This document shows positions 53,579 to 60,787 of a DNA stretch of 60,787 nucleotides, piece by piece (the stretch's first letter is position 1; the number at the start of each line of letters is the position of its first letter). The notes beneath the pieces were generated by a model. It searched no databases and had not been told where the DNA came from. It saw nothing but the letters and a program-made list of their open reading frames with translations. Location of the stretch: assembly GCA_035532475.1 (NCBI GenBank), contig DATKQY010000026.1, positions 1 through 60,787 of the forward strand. The letters run 5' to 3'. Origin of the DNA: DATKQY01 sp035532475 (GTDB taxonomy: Bacteria; Actinomycetota; Acidimicrobiia; Acidimicrobiales; Bog-793). The position numbers and the translations under genes are program-made.

Positions 53579-54544
53579 ATGACGGTCCTCGTGACGGGCG
53601 GCGCCGGCTTCATCGGCCGGCACCTCGCCGAAGCGTTTCACGCCGCCGGCGACGAGGTCGTCGCCATGCGCCACCGCCGACCGGTCGACCGAGCAGAGCT
53701 GCCGGGCGAGCGCGATGGCGCGATCACCGCCGTCTGGGGCGACGTGACCGACGGCGACCAGGTCCTCGCTGTCGTGCAGGAGCAAGGCATCGAGAGCATC
53801 GTCCATCTGGCGTCGCCGAGCCTTGGCGACACCTACGGTGGTGCCGGCATCGACGCGACCGTGGCCGGGCTCGTGCGTGTCATGGAGGTCGCCCGCTCGC
53901 TCGAGCTCGGACGTGTCAGCATCGCCAGCTCGGTCTCGGTCTACTCGGGCGCGACCGCGGTCCCCTTCCGCGAGGACGCGCCGCTTCGCGTCGGCGCCGG
54001 GGATGCGATCGGCGCGCTGAAGCGGGCGACCGAGGAGCTGGCGATCTACTACAGCGACCGGACGGGGCTCGACGTCGTCCTGCTCAGGATCGGCGAGGTC
54101 TACGGTCCCCTGTACCGCTCGATGCGCAACTATCCGAGCCGGGTCGCCCGTGTCGCCGCGCGAGGAGAGGGGCATCGGGTGGGACCGGCGGTCGGCGTCG
54201 ACGGACACGACTACTGCTATGTGAAGGACTGCGCCGAGGCGATCCGCTTGCTTCACGTCGCCCCGCACCTGTCGTACCGAACGTACAACGTCGGGGGCGG
54301 TCGAGCGGTCGCCGATCGGGAGGTGCTCGCCGCCGCTCGGGCCGTCTGCCCTGACCTCGACGGATCGCTCGTACCGATCGCGCAGGCGCCCGCGCCCGAC
54401 CCGGGCGCCGCCGACCGCACCGGTGACGAATCCTCGTACATGGATCTCGGCCGCCTGCGAGACGCGACCGGCATCGTCCCCCGCTACGACGTCGACCTCG
54501 GCATGGCGGAGTACATCGAGTGGCTCGGGAGCCACGACTACTAG
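53579..54544 (+). CDS. NAD-dependent epimerase/dehydratase-like protein, catalytic Tyr missing
   Basis: A 321-residue extended SDR. VTGGAGFIGRHLAEA binds NAD, and SVSVYSGAT and LLRIGEVYGPLY are family-like. The usual YxxxK reads IGALK, so the Lys is kept but the Tyr is replaced by Ile. The enzyme may be inactive, use another residue, or bind nucleotide-sugar only. HDYCYVKDCAEAIRLL and TYNVGGG match sugar epimerases. ATG 53579 is at the conserved first strand. Confidence 0.8.
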   Translation: MTVLVTGGAGFIGRHLAEAFHAAGDEVVAMRHRRPVDRAELPGERDGAITAVWGDVTDGDQVLAVVQEQGIESIVHLASPSLGDTYGGAGIDATVAGLVRVMEVARSLELGRVSIASSVSVYSGATAVPFREDAPLRVGAGDAIGALKRATEELAIYYSDRTGLDVVLLRIGEVYGPLYRSMRNYPSRVARVAARGEGHRVGPAVGVDGHDYCYVKDCAEAIRLLHVAPHLSYRTYNVGGGRAVADREVLAAARAVCPDLDGSLVPIAQAPAPDPGAADRTGDESSYMDLGRLRDATGIVPRYDVDLGMAEYIEWLGSHDY

Positions 54545-54813
54545 CTCGGCGGCCACGAGCTCGGGTCGCGCCCGGGCCGGCGCCCCGTCACGACGACAGG
54601 TTGGGCGGCGCGCTCGGAGGCTGGTCGACGTTGTCGTGCTTTACGGGATCGCCGAGGATGCGCCCTGGTCCGGGCCACGGGGAGGTGCTGGTGGCGCACA
54701 CCCGAGCGCCACAGGCGAGCGTATTAGGCACCCCGAGCGTGGGCAGCGCGTCCGGGCGACGGAATCTTCACGGCGCCCCCTCAAAGATGGCAATACGCCG
54801 CCGTTAGTGCACC

Positions 54814-56622
54814 ATGGGACAGGAGCCAAAGTCACCGCTGCGCTGGCGGGCGCGCCCACGCACCGGTCAATGGGTCTCAGCGGCCGCCATGCTCGGACCG
54901 ATCGGTGCCTCGGTCGGAGCCACGATCGTTGTAGCCCGGCAGCTGCCACGACCACACGGCGCGGCAGGTGAGATCGCATGGTGGTTCGCAGTTCTCGTCA
55001 GCGCGACGTTCGTGCTGTTCGGATCCGAGCGTGTGTTCAGGCGTCTGATTCCTCTCGCGGCCCTGCTGAAGATGACGATGCTGTTCCCTGACCACGCGCC
55101 GTCTCGCATGGCGGTCGCAATCCGGGCCGGATCGACTCGTGATCTCGAGCGGCGCTTCAGGGACGGGCCGTCGGCAGGTCTCCACGAGCCGGCGAGCGCC
55201 GCCTCGGAGATTCTCGCCCTCGCTGCCGCGATCAACAACCACGATCGCGCCACCCGCGGTCACTCCGAACGGGTCCGCGTGCTCAGCGAGATGATCGCCG
55301 AGGAGCTCGGACTGTCGACGGCCGACCGCGACCGCCTCAGATGGTCCTCGCTGCTCCACGATGTCGGAAAGCTGAGCGTGCATCGCGACATCCTGAACAA
55401 GTCCTCGGCGCCGACAGAGCAGGAGTGGGAGGCGCTTCGACAGCACCCGCTCGAAGGAGCTCGGCTCACCGCCCCCCTCAAGGAGTGGCTCGGCGAGTGG
55501 TCGCTCGCGATCGAGCAGCACCACGAACGCTTCGACGGCTCCGGCTATCCCTTCGGCCACGCCGGTACGGAGATCTCGCTCGGAGCCCGAATCGTGGCGG
55601 TCGCAGACTCCTTCGAGGTGATGACCTCCGCTCGTTCGTACAAGGACGCCGTGAGCCCGTCGGCCGCGCGAGCCGAGCTGGCCAAATGCGCCGGCAACCA
55701 GTTCGACCCGGCGATCGTCCGCGCGTTCCTCGGGATCTCGATCGGGCGACTTCGCTGGACGATCGGACCCGCATCCTGGCTCGCCGAGGCGCCGCTCGCG
55801 CAGTGGGCGACGAATGCGGGACGGTTCGTCGTGGCGAGCTCGCACGTCGCAGTGGCGACGTCTGCGCTCGTGGCGAGCGCGATCGTCGCGTCGCCGATCG
55901 TCCAGCGGGTCCTTGCGCCTGCCGCGCGACCAGCTGGAAGCTCGACCCCTGTCGCACAGTCGGCTCAGGCCCTGACCATCCGAACGCGCGAGCTGGTCGC
56001 GACCTTGCGCAGTGTGGCGAGCAAGGACGTCCACCAGCGCGTGCCCGGCGAAAGCTCGCTTCACCTCGGCCCGGTGGAATCGAACAGGACCCTCCAGATG
56101 TCGAGTCATCCGGCTGTCGCCGTGACCGGGTCATCGAACACGTCGTCCGAGAGCATCCCCACGCCGGTCGTCACCCCCGTGCTGTCGAGCGGCAGCTCGA
56201 CCATCGGTGTAAGGACCTCGGCGATGGTCGCGCCCGCGGCGACCGAGTCTGGCGCTGGCATCCCCGGCAAGTCGGGCTCGGCCCCGGGCAACTCCGGGAC
56301 CGCACCGGGCAACTCCGGGACCGCACCGGGCGCGTCGGGCTCGGCCCCGGGCAACTCCGGGACCGCACCGGGCGCGTCGGGCTCGGCCCCGGGCAACTCC
56401 GGGACCGCACCGGGCGCGTCGGGCTCGGCCCCGGGCAACTCCGGGACCGCACCGGGCGCGTCGGGCTCGGCCTCGAATGCCCCGGAGTCGGGTCCGTCCG
56501 CGAACCCATCATCGCCCACGGCGACCGAGACGACGTCGCCCTCGCCCACCACACCGCTGCCCGCGGCGACCAACGGCGGCAACCCCAGCAGCAACGGCAA
56601 CGGCAACCCCGGTGCGAAATAG
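54814..56622 (+). CDS. Membrane HD-GYP domain protein with 14-residue C-terminal repeats
   Basis: A 602-residue protein. Two N-terminal hydrophobic segments (~22-41, ~54-70) precede a cytoplasmic HD-GYP domain: NNHDRATRGHSERV, LLHDVGKLS (His182-Asp183) and FDGSGYP (GYP 244-246), then ARIVAVADSFEVM. These are c-di-GMP phosphodiesterase metal ligands. A third helix (~345-370) leads to a Ser/Thr-rich part and a repeat tail (486-552, unit SAPGNSGTAPGASG), ending in Ser/Asn/Gly. The tail is presumably outside the cell. It could counter the GGDEF protein encoded at 38,960-43,915. ATG 54814 is the start used. Confidence 0.85.
   Translation: MGQEPKSPLRWRARPRTGQWVSAAAMLGPIGASVGATIVVARQLPRPHGAAGEIAWWFAVLVSATFVLFGSERVFRRLIPLAALLKMTMLFPDHAPSRMAVAIRAGSTRDLERRFRDGPSAGLHEPASAASEILALAAAINNHDRATRGHSERVRVLSEMIAEELGLSTADRDRLRWSSLLHDVGKLSVHRDILNKSSAPTEQEWEALRQHPLEGARLTAPLKEWLGEWSLAIEQHHERFDGSGYPFGHAGTEISLGARIVAVADSFEVMTSARSYKDAVSPSAARAELAKCAGNQFDPAIVRAFLGISIGRLRWTIGPASWLAEAPLAQWATNAGRFVVASSHVAVATSALVASAIVASPIVQRVLAPAARPAGSSTPVAQSAQALTIRTRELVATLRSVASKDVHQRVPGESSLHLGPVESNRTLQMSSHPAVAVTGSSNTSSESIPTPVVTPVLSSGSSTIGVRTSAMVAPAATESGAGIPGKSGSAPGNSGTAPGNSGTAPGASGSAPGNSGTAPGASGSAPGNSGTAPGASGSAPGNSGTAPGASGSASNAPESGPSANPSSPTATETTSPSPTTPLPAATNGGNPSSNGNGNPGAK
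56272..56472 (+). repeat. 42-base tandem repeat encoding SAPGNSGTAPGASG
   Basis: About four nearly exact copies of a 42-base unit (with GGGCAACTCCGGGACCGCAC as core), preceded by one extra 21-base half unit, lie within the HD-GYP gene. Near identity at third codon positions suggests recent expansion. Copy number probably varies between strains. Confidence 0.85.
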
Positions 56623-57096
56623 CCGATCGTCGAGGCGCTGAGCCAAGGGGCGACGGGGTCAGCTCGATCCGAAGCGACGGGTCGCGCGAGGGTCGCGTGG
56701 TGGTCCGATCGTTCGCGCGGGATGTGCCCAGGAAGAGCACTGCGCACCGGACGTCTGCCGTGGCGCGGGCTTACGCATTGCCCAGGGGCTGGCGCGCCCT
56801 CGTCGGAGCAGGACGCACCACCGAAGGTGCGCCCCCTGATCTTCGGCAAGTCAGCGGGCGCGGAGTGCCGCCGAGCGCCGCATCGGTGGGGGACCGGTCG
56901 GTCGGGCCGCATGCTGTGGCCCGTTCAGATCTAGCGCAGCGCCGACGGTCGCTCGTGACGGTTGGGAGCCGGGGTGTCTGGCCGAGACGCGATCGGCTCC
57001 CTGATTCCATCAGGCATTGCTGCACGACGCGCTGGCCGTGCGACGACGGGATGCCCCGGCCGGCCGCTCCGGAGCTGCGACTTCATGTGCGTTAGG
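56623..57096. other. Intergenic region without recognised gene
   Basis: 474 bases between convergent genes (HD-GYP and SDR). Frames here are Arg/Ala/Pro-rich and match nothing recognised. No hairpin terminator, tRNA or repeat was noticed, though a weak one cannot be excluded. Confidence 0.5.
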
Positions 57097-57870
57097 TCAA
57101 CTCCGTCGGTAGAGCTGTGCAAGCATGCCCCCGTCGACGACCAGGGTGGCGCCGTTCACGAATCGCGCTTGCGGGGAGGCGAGCCAGGCCACCGCCTCGG
57201 CGACGTCTTCGGGATCGCCCAGCCAACCGAGGCGATGCGGATCCTTGAGCCAGCCGAACTCGTGAGTGTCCGCCTCGAGACCGATCGCGCTCGTGTAGCT
57301 CGACGGCGTGTCCACTGCCCCCGGCGCTACCGCGACGACGCGTACCCCGGACGGCGCGAGGTCGACTGCCATCTGGCGAGTCAGGGCGACGATCGCTCCC
57401 TTCGATGCAGCGTAGGGCGCGCTCTCCGGTAACGCTGCAAACGCGTGCACCGAAGCCATGTTGACGATGACGGGGTTCGCGTCGCACGCCACCAGGTGGG
57501 GCAAGCACGCTCGGCTCATCAAGAAGACGGACTTCACGTTGACGGCGAAGACTCGGTCCCAGAGGTCCTCATTGACATGGGCGACGCCGCTCGAGAACGG
57601 GCTGATCCCGGCGATGTTGCACAGCACCCGAACCTCCCCGAGCCTGGCCGCGAGCTCCGCGACCTGCTGGCAGTCATTGTCCCGGCTCACGTCGGCCGTG
57701 CACGCGCTCGCCTCCCGGTCGCGCCCGTGCAGGAGCGCCACCGTGCGTTCGACCGCCCCGGAATCGCGGTCGGCACAGACGACGTGCATGCCGTCCGCCG
57801 CGAGCCGCACCGCCGTCGCCTTGCCGATCCCCTGACCAGCGCCCGTGACGACCGCAACGTGTGTCGTCAC
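57097..57870 (-). CDS. Short-chain dehydrogenase/reductase
   Basis: A 257-residue SDR with VVTGAGQGIGKATA, the acidic CADRD (NAD preference), NIAGIS, MASVHAF, the catalytic YAASKGAI and APGAVDTPSSY. The FGWLKDPHRLGWLGDPEDVAEAV stretch before VVDGG is typical of sugar or steroid dehydrogenases. Substrate unknown. Start GTG 57868-57870. It is the last intact chromosomal gene before the decayed mobile region. Confidence 0.83.
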   Translation of the reverse strand: MTTHVAVVTGAGQGIGKATAVRLAADGMHVVCADRDSGAVERTVALLHGRDREASACTADVSRDNDCQQVAELAARLGEVRVLCNIAGISPFSSGVAHVNEDLWDRVFAVNVKSVFLMSRACLPHLVACDANPVIVNMASVHAFAALPESAPYAASKGAIVALTRQMAVDLAPSGVRVVAVAPGAVDTPSSYTSAIGLEADTHEFGWLKDPHRLGWLGDPEDVAEAVAWLASPQARFVNGATLVVDGGMLAQLYRRS

Positions 57871-58564
57871 GACGCTCCGCCCCAGATCACGACGGCGGCC
57901 CGATGCTGAGGCTGCCCCATGCGTCGAGTTTGGACACCCTGTCCTCCCTCGTTTGCCCCTCCGCGTAGAGGGCGCCTCGGAGCTGTGAAACGTCCCCTGG
58001 CAAGCGGACGAGCGCCGGGGCAGTGCTGGGGGGGCTCACGTAGAGCAGCTTGCCATATGGCGCGTTGGACCCGTCACCTCGTCGCACCATCGGGCCCCGG
58101 GGTGTAAGTACTTCTCAATCGATCGCCCGACGTAGAGCGTCGCCAACTCTGGCGTGTCGCGCGTGTGCTCCGCGGGCCGGGCGCGAGCGTTCGCCGAACA
58201 CGCCGGATGGCGCGCTCGAACACCGGATCCTGGTTCACGCCGAGCCGGACCGACCGAAGATCGAGATACGCGACGACGGCCGTCGGTCCGCGGCTCGGGT
58301 GACTGCTAGCAGCAGCGGTTCCGATGGCGCGTCGATCGACGACGTCGTCCTCGACCGGGCGACACCACGGACGTGCGTCGGGTCCGGCTGCGGGGCCTTT
58401 TCGATCACGGCATCCGGCCACGACGACTGGGTCGACGTGCCGTCGATCCTTCCCGGCCCAAGGGGTCTTGATCATCCGGAAGCCGGGGATCAGGATGGCG
58501 CCTGGCGGCACAATCCGCGACAGAGAAACGGGTCCTGAACTGGGAGGACGCTCGAAGTCGGGGA
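57871..58564. other. Region with no confident gene, bordering the decayed mobile segment
   Basis: About 690 bases. A minus-strand frame (57887-58090, 67 codons, MVRRGDGSNAPYGKLLYVS...) lies 16 bases upstream of the SDR and might be a small gene, but matches nothing known. A further frame (58074-58511, minus) is Arg/Ser-rich. GC is slightly lower and codon patterns are less regular than in neighbouring genes, as expected for decayed DNA. Confidence 0.4.
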
Positions 58565-58612
58565 GAGCGGGCGACGGGAATCGAACACATGACGAGCTTG
58601 GAAGGCTGGGCC
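58565..58612 (-). other. tRNA-Gly(TCC) 3'-end fragment (probable att remnant)
   Basis: The minus strand reads CCAGCCTTCCAAGCTCG (anticodon arm with TCC), then a T-arm GTTCGATTCCC and GCCCGC acceptor strand. That is the 3' part of a glycine tRNA. The 5' half (D-arm and 5' acceptor) is not present next to it, the anticodon stem has mismatches, and no CCA follows. Integrases commonly leave such 3' tRNA copies at one end of an integrated element. Confidence 0.62.
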
Positions 58613-58628
58613 GCTTTGTCTGGAATTC

Positions 58629-58910
58629 TCAGAAAGTACCAGCTAGAGGCCTAGGAGTTATGCCACGGAATACCCTCGCGAGTGCCGTGGGCGCGATTTG
58701 GGCGCGAACGAATCGACTCCTGCGCGTTGATCGGCAGGATCTCAGCCGCCTCGACAAGCGCGTCGGCGAGCACTCGGTCGCGGTCGCGTGCTGATAGCGC
58801 AGCGCCCCAGCCGTCGACGCGTGGCCCGCTCGGTGCATCAGCTCAGCCGTGGTCGCTCCTGTCGCAGCTGCGAGGGTGAGCCCGGTACGCCGGAGGTCGG
58901 CCGCGGACAA
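58629..58910 (-). pseudogene. Tyrosine recombinase (integrase) C-terminal fragment
   Basis: The frame contains SAADLRRTGLTLAAATGA, TAELMHRAGHAST and ALRYQHATA, the last catalytic box of phage/ICE integrases (DLRHTG...LM..LGH....ALRYQHA). The His of LRHT is changed to Arg, and nothing before residue ~65 of the open frame matches. It is a truncated, inactive relic lying next to a tRNA-Gly fragment, the normal position of an integrase gene relative to its attachment site. Confidence 0.72.
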
Positions 58911-59229
58911 CGCGACCGCCGACGAGCTCGCCCGGCGCTGCCAGGCCGAACGTGCCGGAAGGGGCGAGGTCGGGCGGGCGAACGTCTCGATCACCTCGGG
59001 CGCGGTCGGGGTCGGCGACGAGATCGTGACGCTCAGAAACGACCGGCGGATCCGAAGCGATGCGGGCGACCTTGTCCACAAGGGCGAGCGCTTCGCGGTC
59101 ACCGGACGCGGCGAGGACGAGAGCGTCGCCGTCGTCTCGCTCGACGGCCGCTCCTCGCTCGTGCTCCCGCCGCGCTACGTCTCGAACGGCGTCGCCCTCG
59201 GCTACGCCCTCACGATCCACAAGGCACAG
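58911..59229 (+). pseudogene. MobF-type relaxase/helicase (TraA-like) fragment
   Basis: About 105 residues on the plus strand: GDEIVTLRNDRRI, GERFAVTGRGEDESVAVV, LVLPPRYVSNGVALGYALTIHKAQ. This is the segment of TraA/TrwC-like conjugative relaxase-helicases just before the final helicase motif (GYA.TIH.AQG). The match stops at HKAQ, exactly where the antisense desaturase fragment begins. Both ends are lost. Confidence 0.7.
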
Positions 59230-59793
59230 AGGGCGGCGACGAGGCGCGCGATCGACCTCGTCGACGAGCAAGCCCGCACTTCGGAGGAGCATGAGGGGGA
59301 AGAAAAGCCAGGCCTGCCAGCGCGCAAGGAACCGCGTGAGGCTGCGGCGTTCCCCGGCAAGCCCGTCGGTGGGGGTGACGACCACGAGGCCCTCACCGAT
59401 ATCGGGGTCGCGGTCGACCTGGTTGGGGTGTGCGTGATGGGCGTTGTGCTTGGAAACCCACCAGCCGAAGCTCAATCCGATCAACGCATTCCCGACGGCT
59501 AGCCCGAGCAGCCCGTTAGCCCGGCGGGACCGAAAGACCTGCTGGTGCCCGGCGTCATGGCCAACGAAACCCAGCTGGGTGAACATCACCCCCAGGAATG
59601 CTGCGACACCGAGAGCGGCCCACGAGTTGCCCACGACCAGCAACGCCGCCCATCCGGCGGCGAACGCGGCGATGGTCACGACGATCTTCACGCCGTAATA
59701 GCCCGGCTGGCGGTCGAGAAGGCCAGCATCTCGGATCTGTACGGCCAGGGCGCGGAAGTCTTCGGGTGCACTGTCGATAGTGGCCGCCTGCAC
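59230..59793 (-). pseudogene. Fatty acid desaturase, N-terminal half
   Basis: On the minus strand from GTG 59793: FRALAVQIRDAGLLDRQPGYY, two membrane segments, the first His box GHDAGHQQVF and the second KHNAHHAHPN, then RWQAWLFFPLMLL. The third His box (HxxHH) and the C-terminal half are missing; the frame runs on into antisense relaxase sequence. It is a 3'-truncated membrane di-iron desaturase, not expected to be active. Confidence 0.75.
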
Positions 59794-59892
59794 GAGCTCC
59801 TCCCCCCGGAATCCGTCCGAAGGCGTTAACAGCGCCTGAAGCAACGCTGAGAGCCAAAGCACTCATTGGATCGAGCTAGCGTACCCCTCCGG

Positions 59893-60040
59893 TCATCTGC
59901 CGATGAGCGCCGCAACCGGATCGGAAGCAGACGGTGTGCACTGGCTGCGAGATCGGTGGGGACGGTGGGAGTTGTAGTGCTCAACGTACTGGGCGAGCAC
60001 AGTCTCGAGGTGGCGGCGGCCGAGGATGAGCGAGCGGTCC
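59893..60040 (-). pseudogene. Transposase C-terminal fragment (second copy)
   Basis: A minus-strand frame with LILGRRHLETVLAQYVEHYNSHRPHRS, the end of an integrase-core (rve) transposase. The stretch RRHL..VL.QYV is repeated 100 bases upstream in the neighbouring copy, so this is the tail of a second, related element fused to the first. Confidence 0.65.
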
Positions 60041-60084
60041 CAGGGCGTCAAAGTCCAGCTCACAGCCGGTGGATGGGATTCTCG

Positions 60085-60787
60085 GCACCGACAGGTGGCG
60101 GACGTACTGGTCGAGCACCGATTGGAGATGTCGTCGTGAGATGACGAGCAGATGGTCAAGGCATTCGTGGCGGACGGTGCGTACACATCGCTCCGCGTGG
60201 GCGTTGGCACGAGGCGACCGTACCGGGGTGGTGATGGTCCGGATGCCGATCGACACGAACACCGCGTCAAAGCTGGCGGTAAACGTGGTGTCCCGGTCGC
60301 GGATAAGGAAACGGAACCGCCGGCCAGTGTCATCGAGGTCGGCAGCGAAGTTCGCTGCGACCTGGGTCACCCATGGGCCGTTCGGGTTGGTGGTGACACC
60401 AAGGACCTGGACGACGCGTCGCTGCAGCTCGATGACGAACATTACGTAGTACCGGCGAGCAACACGGTATCGACATGGAAGAAGTCGGTGGCCACGATGC
60501 CCTTGGCCTGGACGGAGAGGAACTCGCTCCAAGTGGGGCCCTCGCGTCGGGGAGCCGGTGGGAGGCCTGGCGACGCAACACCGTGGCGGCGCTCGCCTTC
60601 GACACCGTAACACCGAGTTTCTTGAGTTCGCCGACGATCCGGAGGTAGCCCCACCGAGAGTTCTCCCTGGCCAGGCGGCAGATCAGCCCTATGGGTCTCT
60701 TGGGGAAGAGCCGGACGACCCGGGCGTCGAGACGGGAAGGTTCAGCGCCTGGGGACCAGCGAGCGGTGCCCATCCGAGGTTTGCCTG
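60085..60787 (-). pseudogene. Integrase-core transposase, frameshifted (first copy)
   Basis: Pieces in three frames join into one transposase. ENSRWGYLRIVGELKKLG (from ~60,680) is followed after a shift near 60,575 by GPTWSEFLSVQAKGIVATDFF and HVDTVLL. After another shift near 60,450 come YYVMFVIELQRRVVQV, LIRDRDTTFTASFD, ANAHAERCVRTVRHECLDHLL and RRHLQSVLDQYV. The DDE triad residues (TDFF, IRDRD, AER) are all still present. The end is lost where the second fragment begins. Confidence 0.75.

Larger units (their letters stand above)
59890..60787 (-). mobile_element. Degenerate insertion-sequence remnants (integrase-core transposase)
   Basis: The right end of the window is filled by remains of one or two IS elements on the minus strand. 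Coding is broken by at least two frameshifts and a duplicated tail. No terminal inverted repeats could be located, and the 5' end of the transposase lies beyond the window. Confidence 0.65.

Noticed and set aside
56272..56472. Possible CRISPR array
   Set aside because: Repeats are directly adjacent, 42 bases, in frame and coding; there are no unique spacers and no cas genes.
58074..58511. Minus-strand frame of 145 codons
   Set aside because: Arg/Ser-rich without motifs, in a region of apparent decay; no ribosome site noticed.

Overview
The window is a very GC-rich, gene-dense stretch of chromosome. It most resembles an actinobacterium, possibly of a deep lineage such as Acidimicrobiia or Thermoleophilia; that placement is inference. 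The reasons are the GC content, frequent GTG starts with 1-4 bp overlaps, several TetR regulators, Thr/Pro-rich exported tails, a mycobacterial-type RecB-like nuclease and a DevS-like kinase. No rRNA gene and no intact tRNA gene were seen.

Region 1 (1-22,100) is an anaerobic aromatic-degradation island. After the 3' end of a dxs-like gene come an ATP-dependent (class I) benzoyl-CoA reductase operon in the order bcrC-bcrB-bcrA-bcrD and an F420-type (FrhB-like) iron-sulfur flavoprotein. Convergent to it is ferredoxin-hcrC-hcrA-hcrB, encoding 4-hydroxybenzoyl-CoA reductase with its diagnostic extra [4Fe-4S] loop. Further on are a 3-hydroxyacyl-CoA dehydrogenase, a benzoate-CoA-ligase-like enzyme, two crotonase-family enzymes, an acyl-CoA dehydrogenase, a BadH-like dehydrogenase and a glutaryl-CoA dehydrogenase. 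Together they would take (hydroxy)benzoate through benzoyl-CoA and ring reduction to crotonyl-CoA. Two TetR regulators lie inside the island. One operator-like motif recurs at the bcr, hcr and gcdH promoters, and a different one at the badH operon and the second tetR promoter.

Region 2 (22,100-30,550) is housekeeping and mixed: a CDF metal exporter, nucleotidyltransferase, NifU-like protein, acetyltransferase, ChbG-like deacetylase, purE, PAP2 phosphatase, RecB-like nuclease, hydrolase, DedA and a histidine-kinase-like protein.

Region 3 (30,550-38,010, minus strand) is one long operon. It encodes two small exported proteins sharing a C-terminal PATHxTTGAS tail, ApbE flavin transferase, a two-haem membrane domain, a NuoF-like flavoprotein, a ferredoxin, a membrane-anchored Thr-rich protein and a two-component system. 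I read it as an uncharacterised electron-export system in which the shared tail may be the flavin attachment site.

Region 4 (38,100-47,000) encodes a lipoprotein, a 1651-residue kinase-ATPase-GAF-GGDEF protein and, divergently, an 857-residue membrane pseudokinase. Region 5 (47,200-52,500) holds an Ftr1/COG4280-like membrane protein and an iron-type ABC importer. Region 6 (52,600-57,900) has two gene remnants (ChrB-like and CGNR), an epimerase lacking its catalytic Tyr, an HD-GYP protein with a 14-residue repeat tail, and an SDR. Region 7 (57,900-60,787) is a graveyard of mobile DNA: a tRNA-Gly 3' fragment, an integrase C-terminus, a relaxase/helicase piece, half of a desaturase and frameshifted transposase copies joined end to end.
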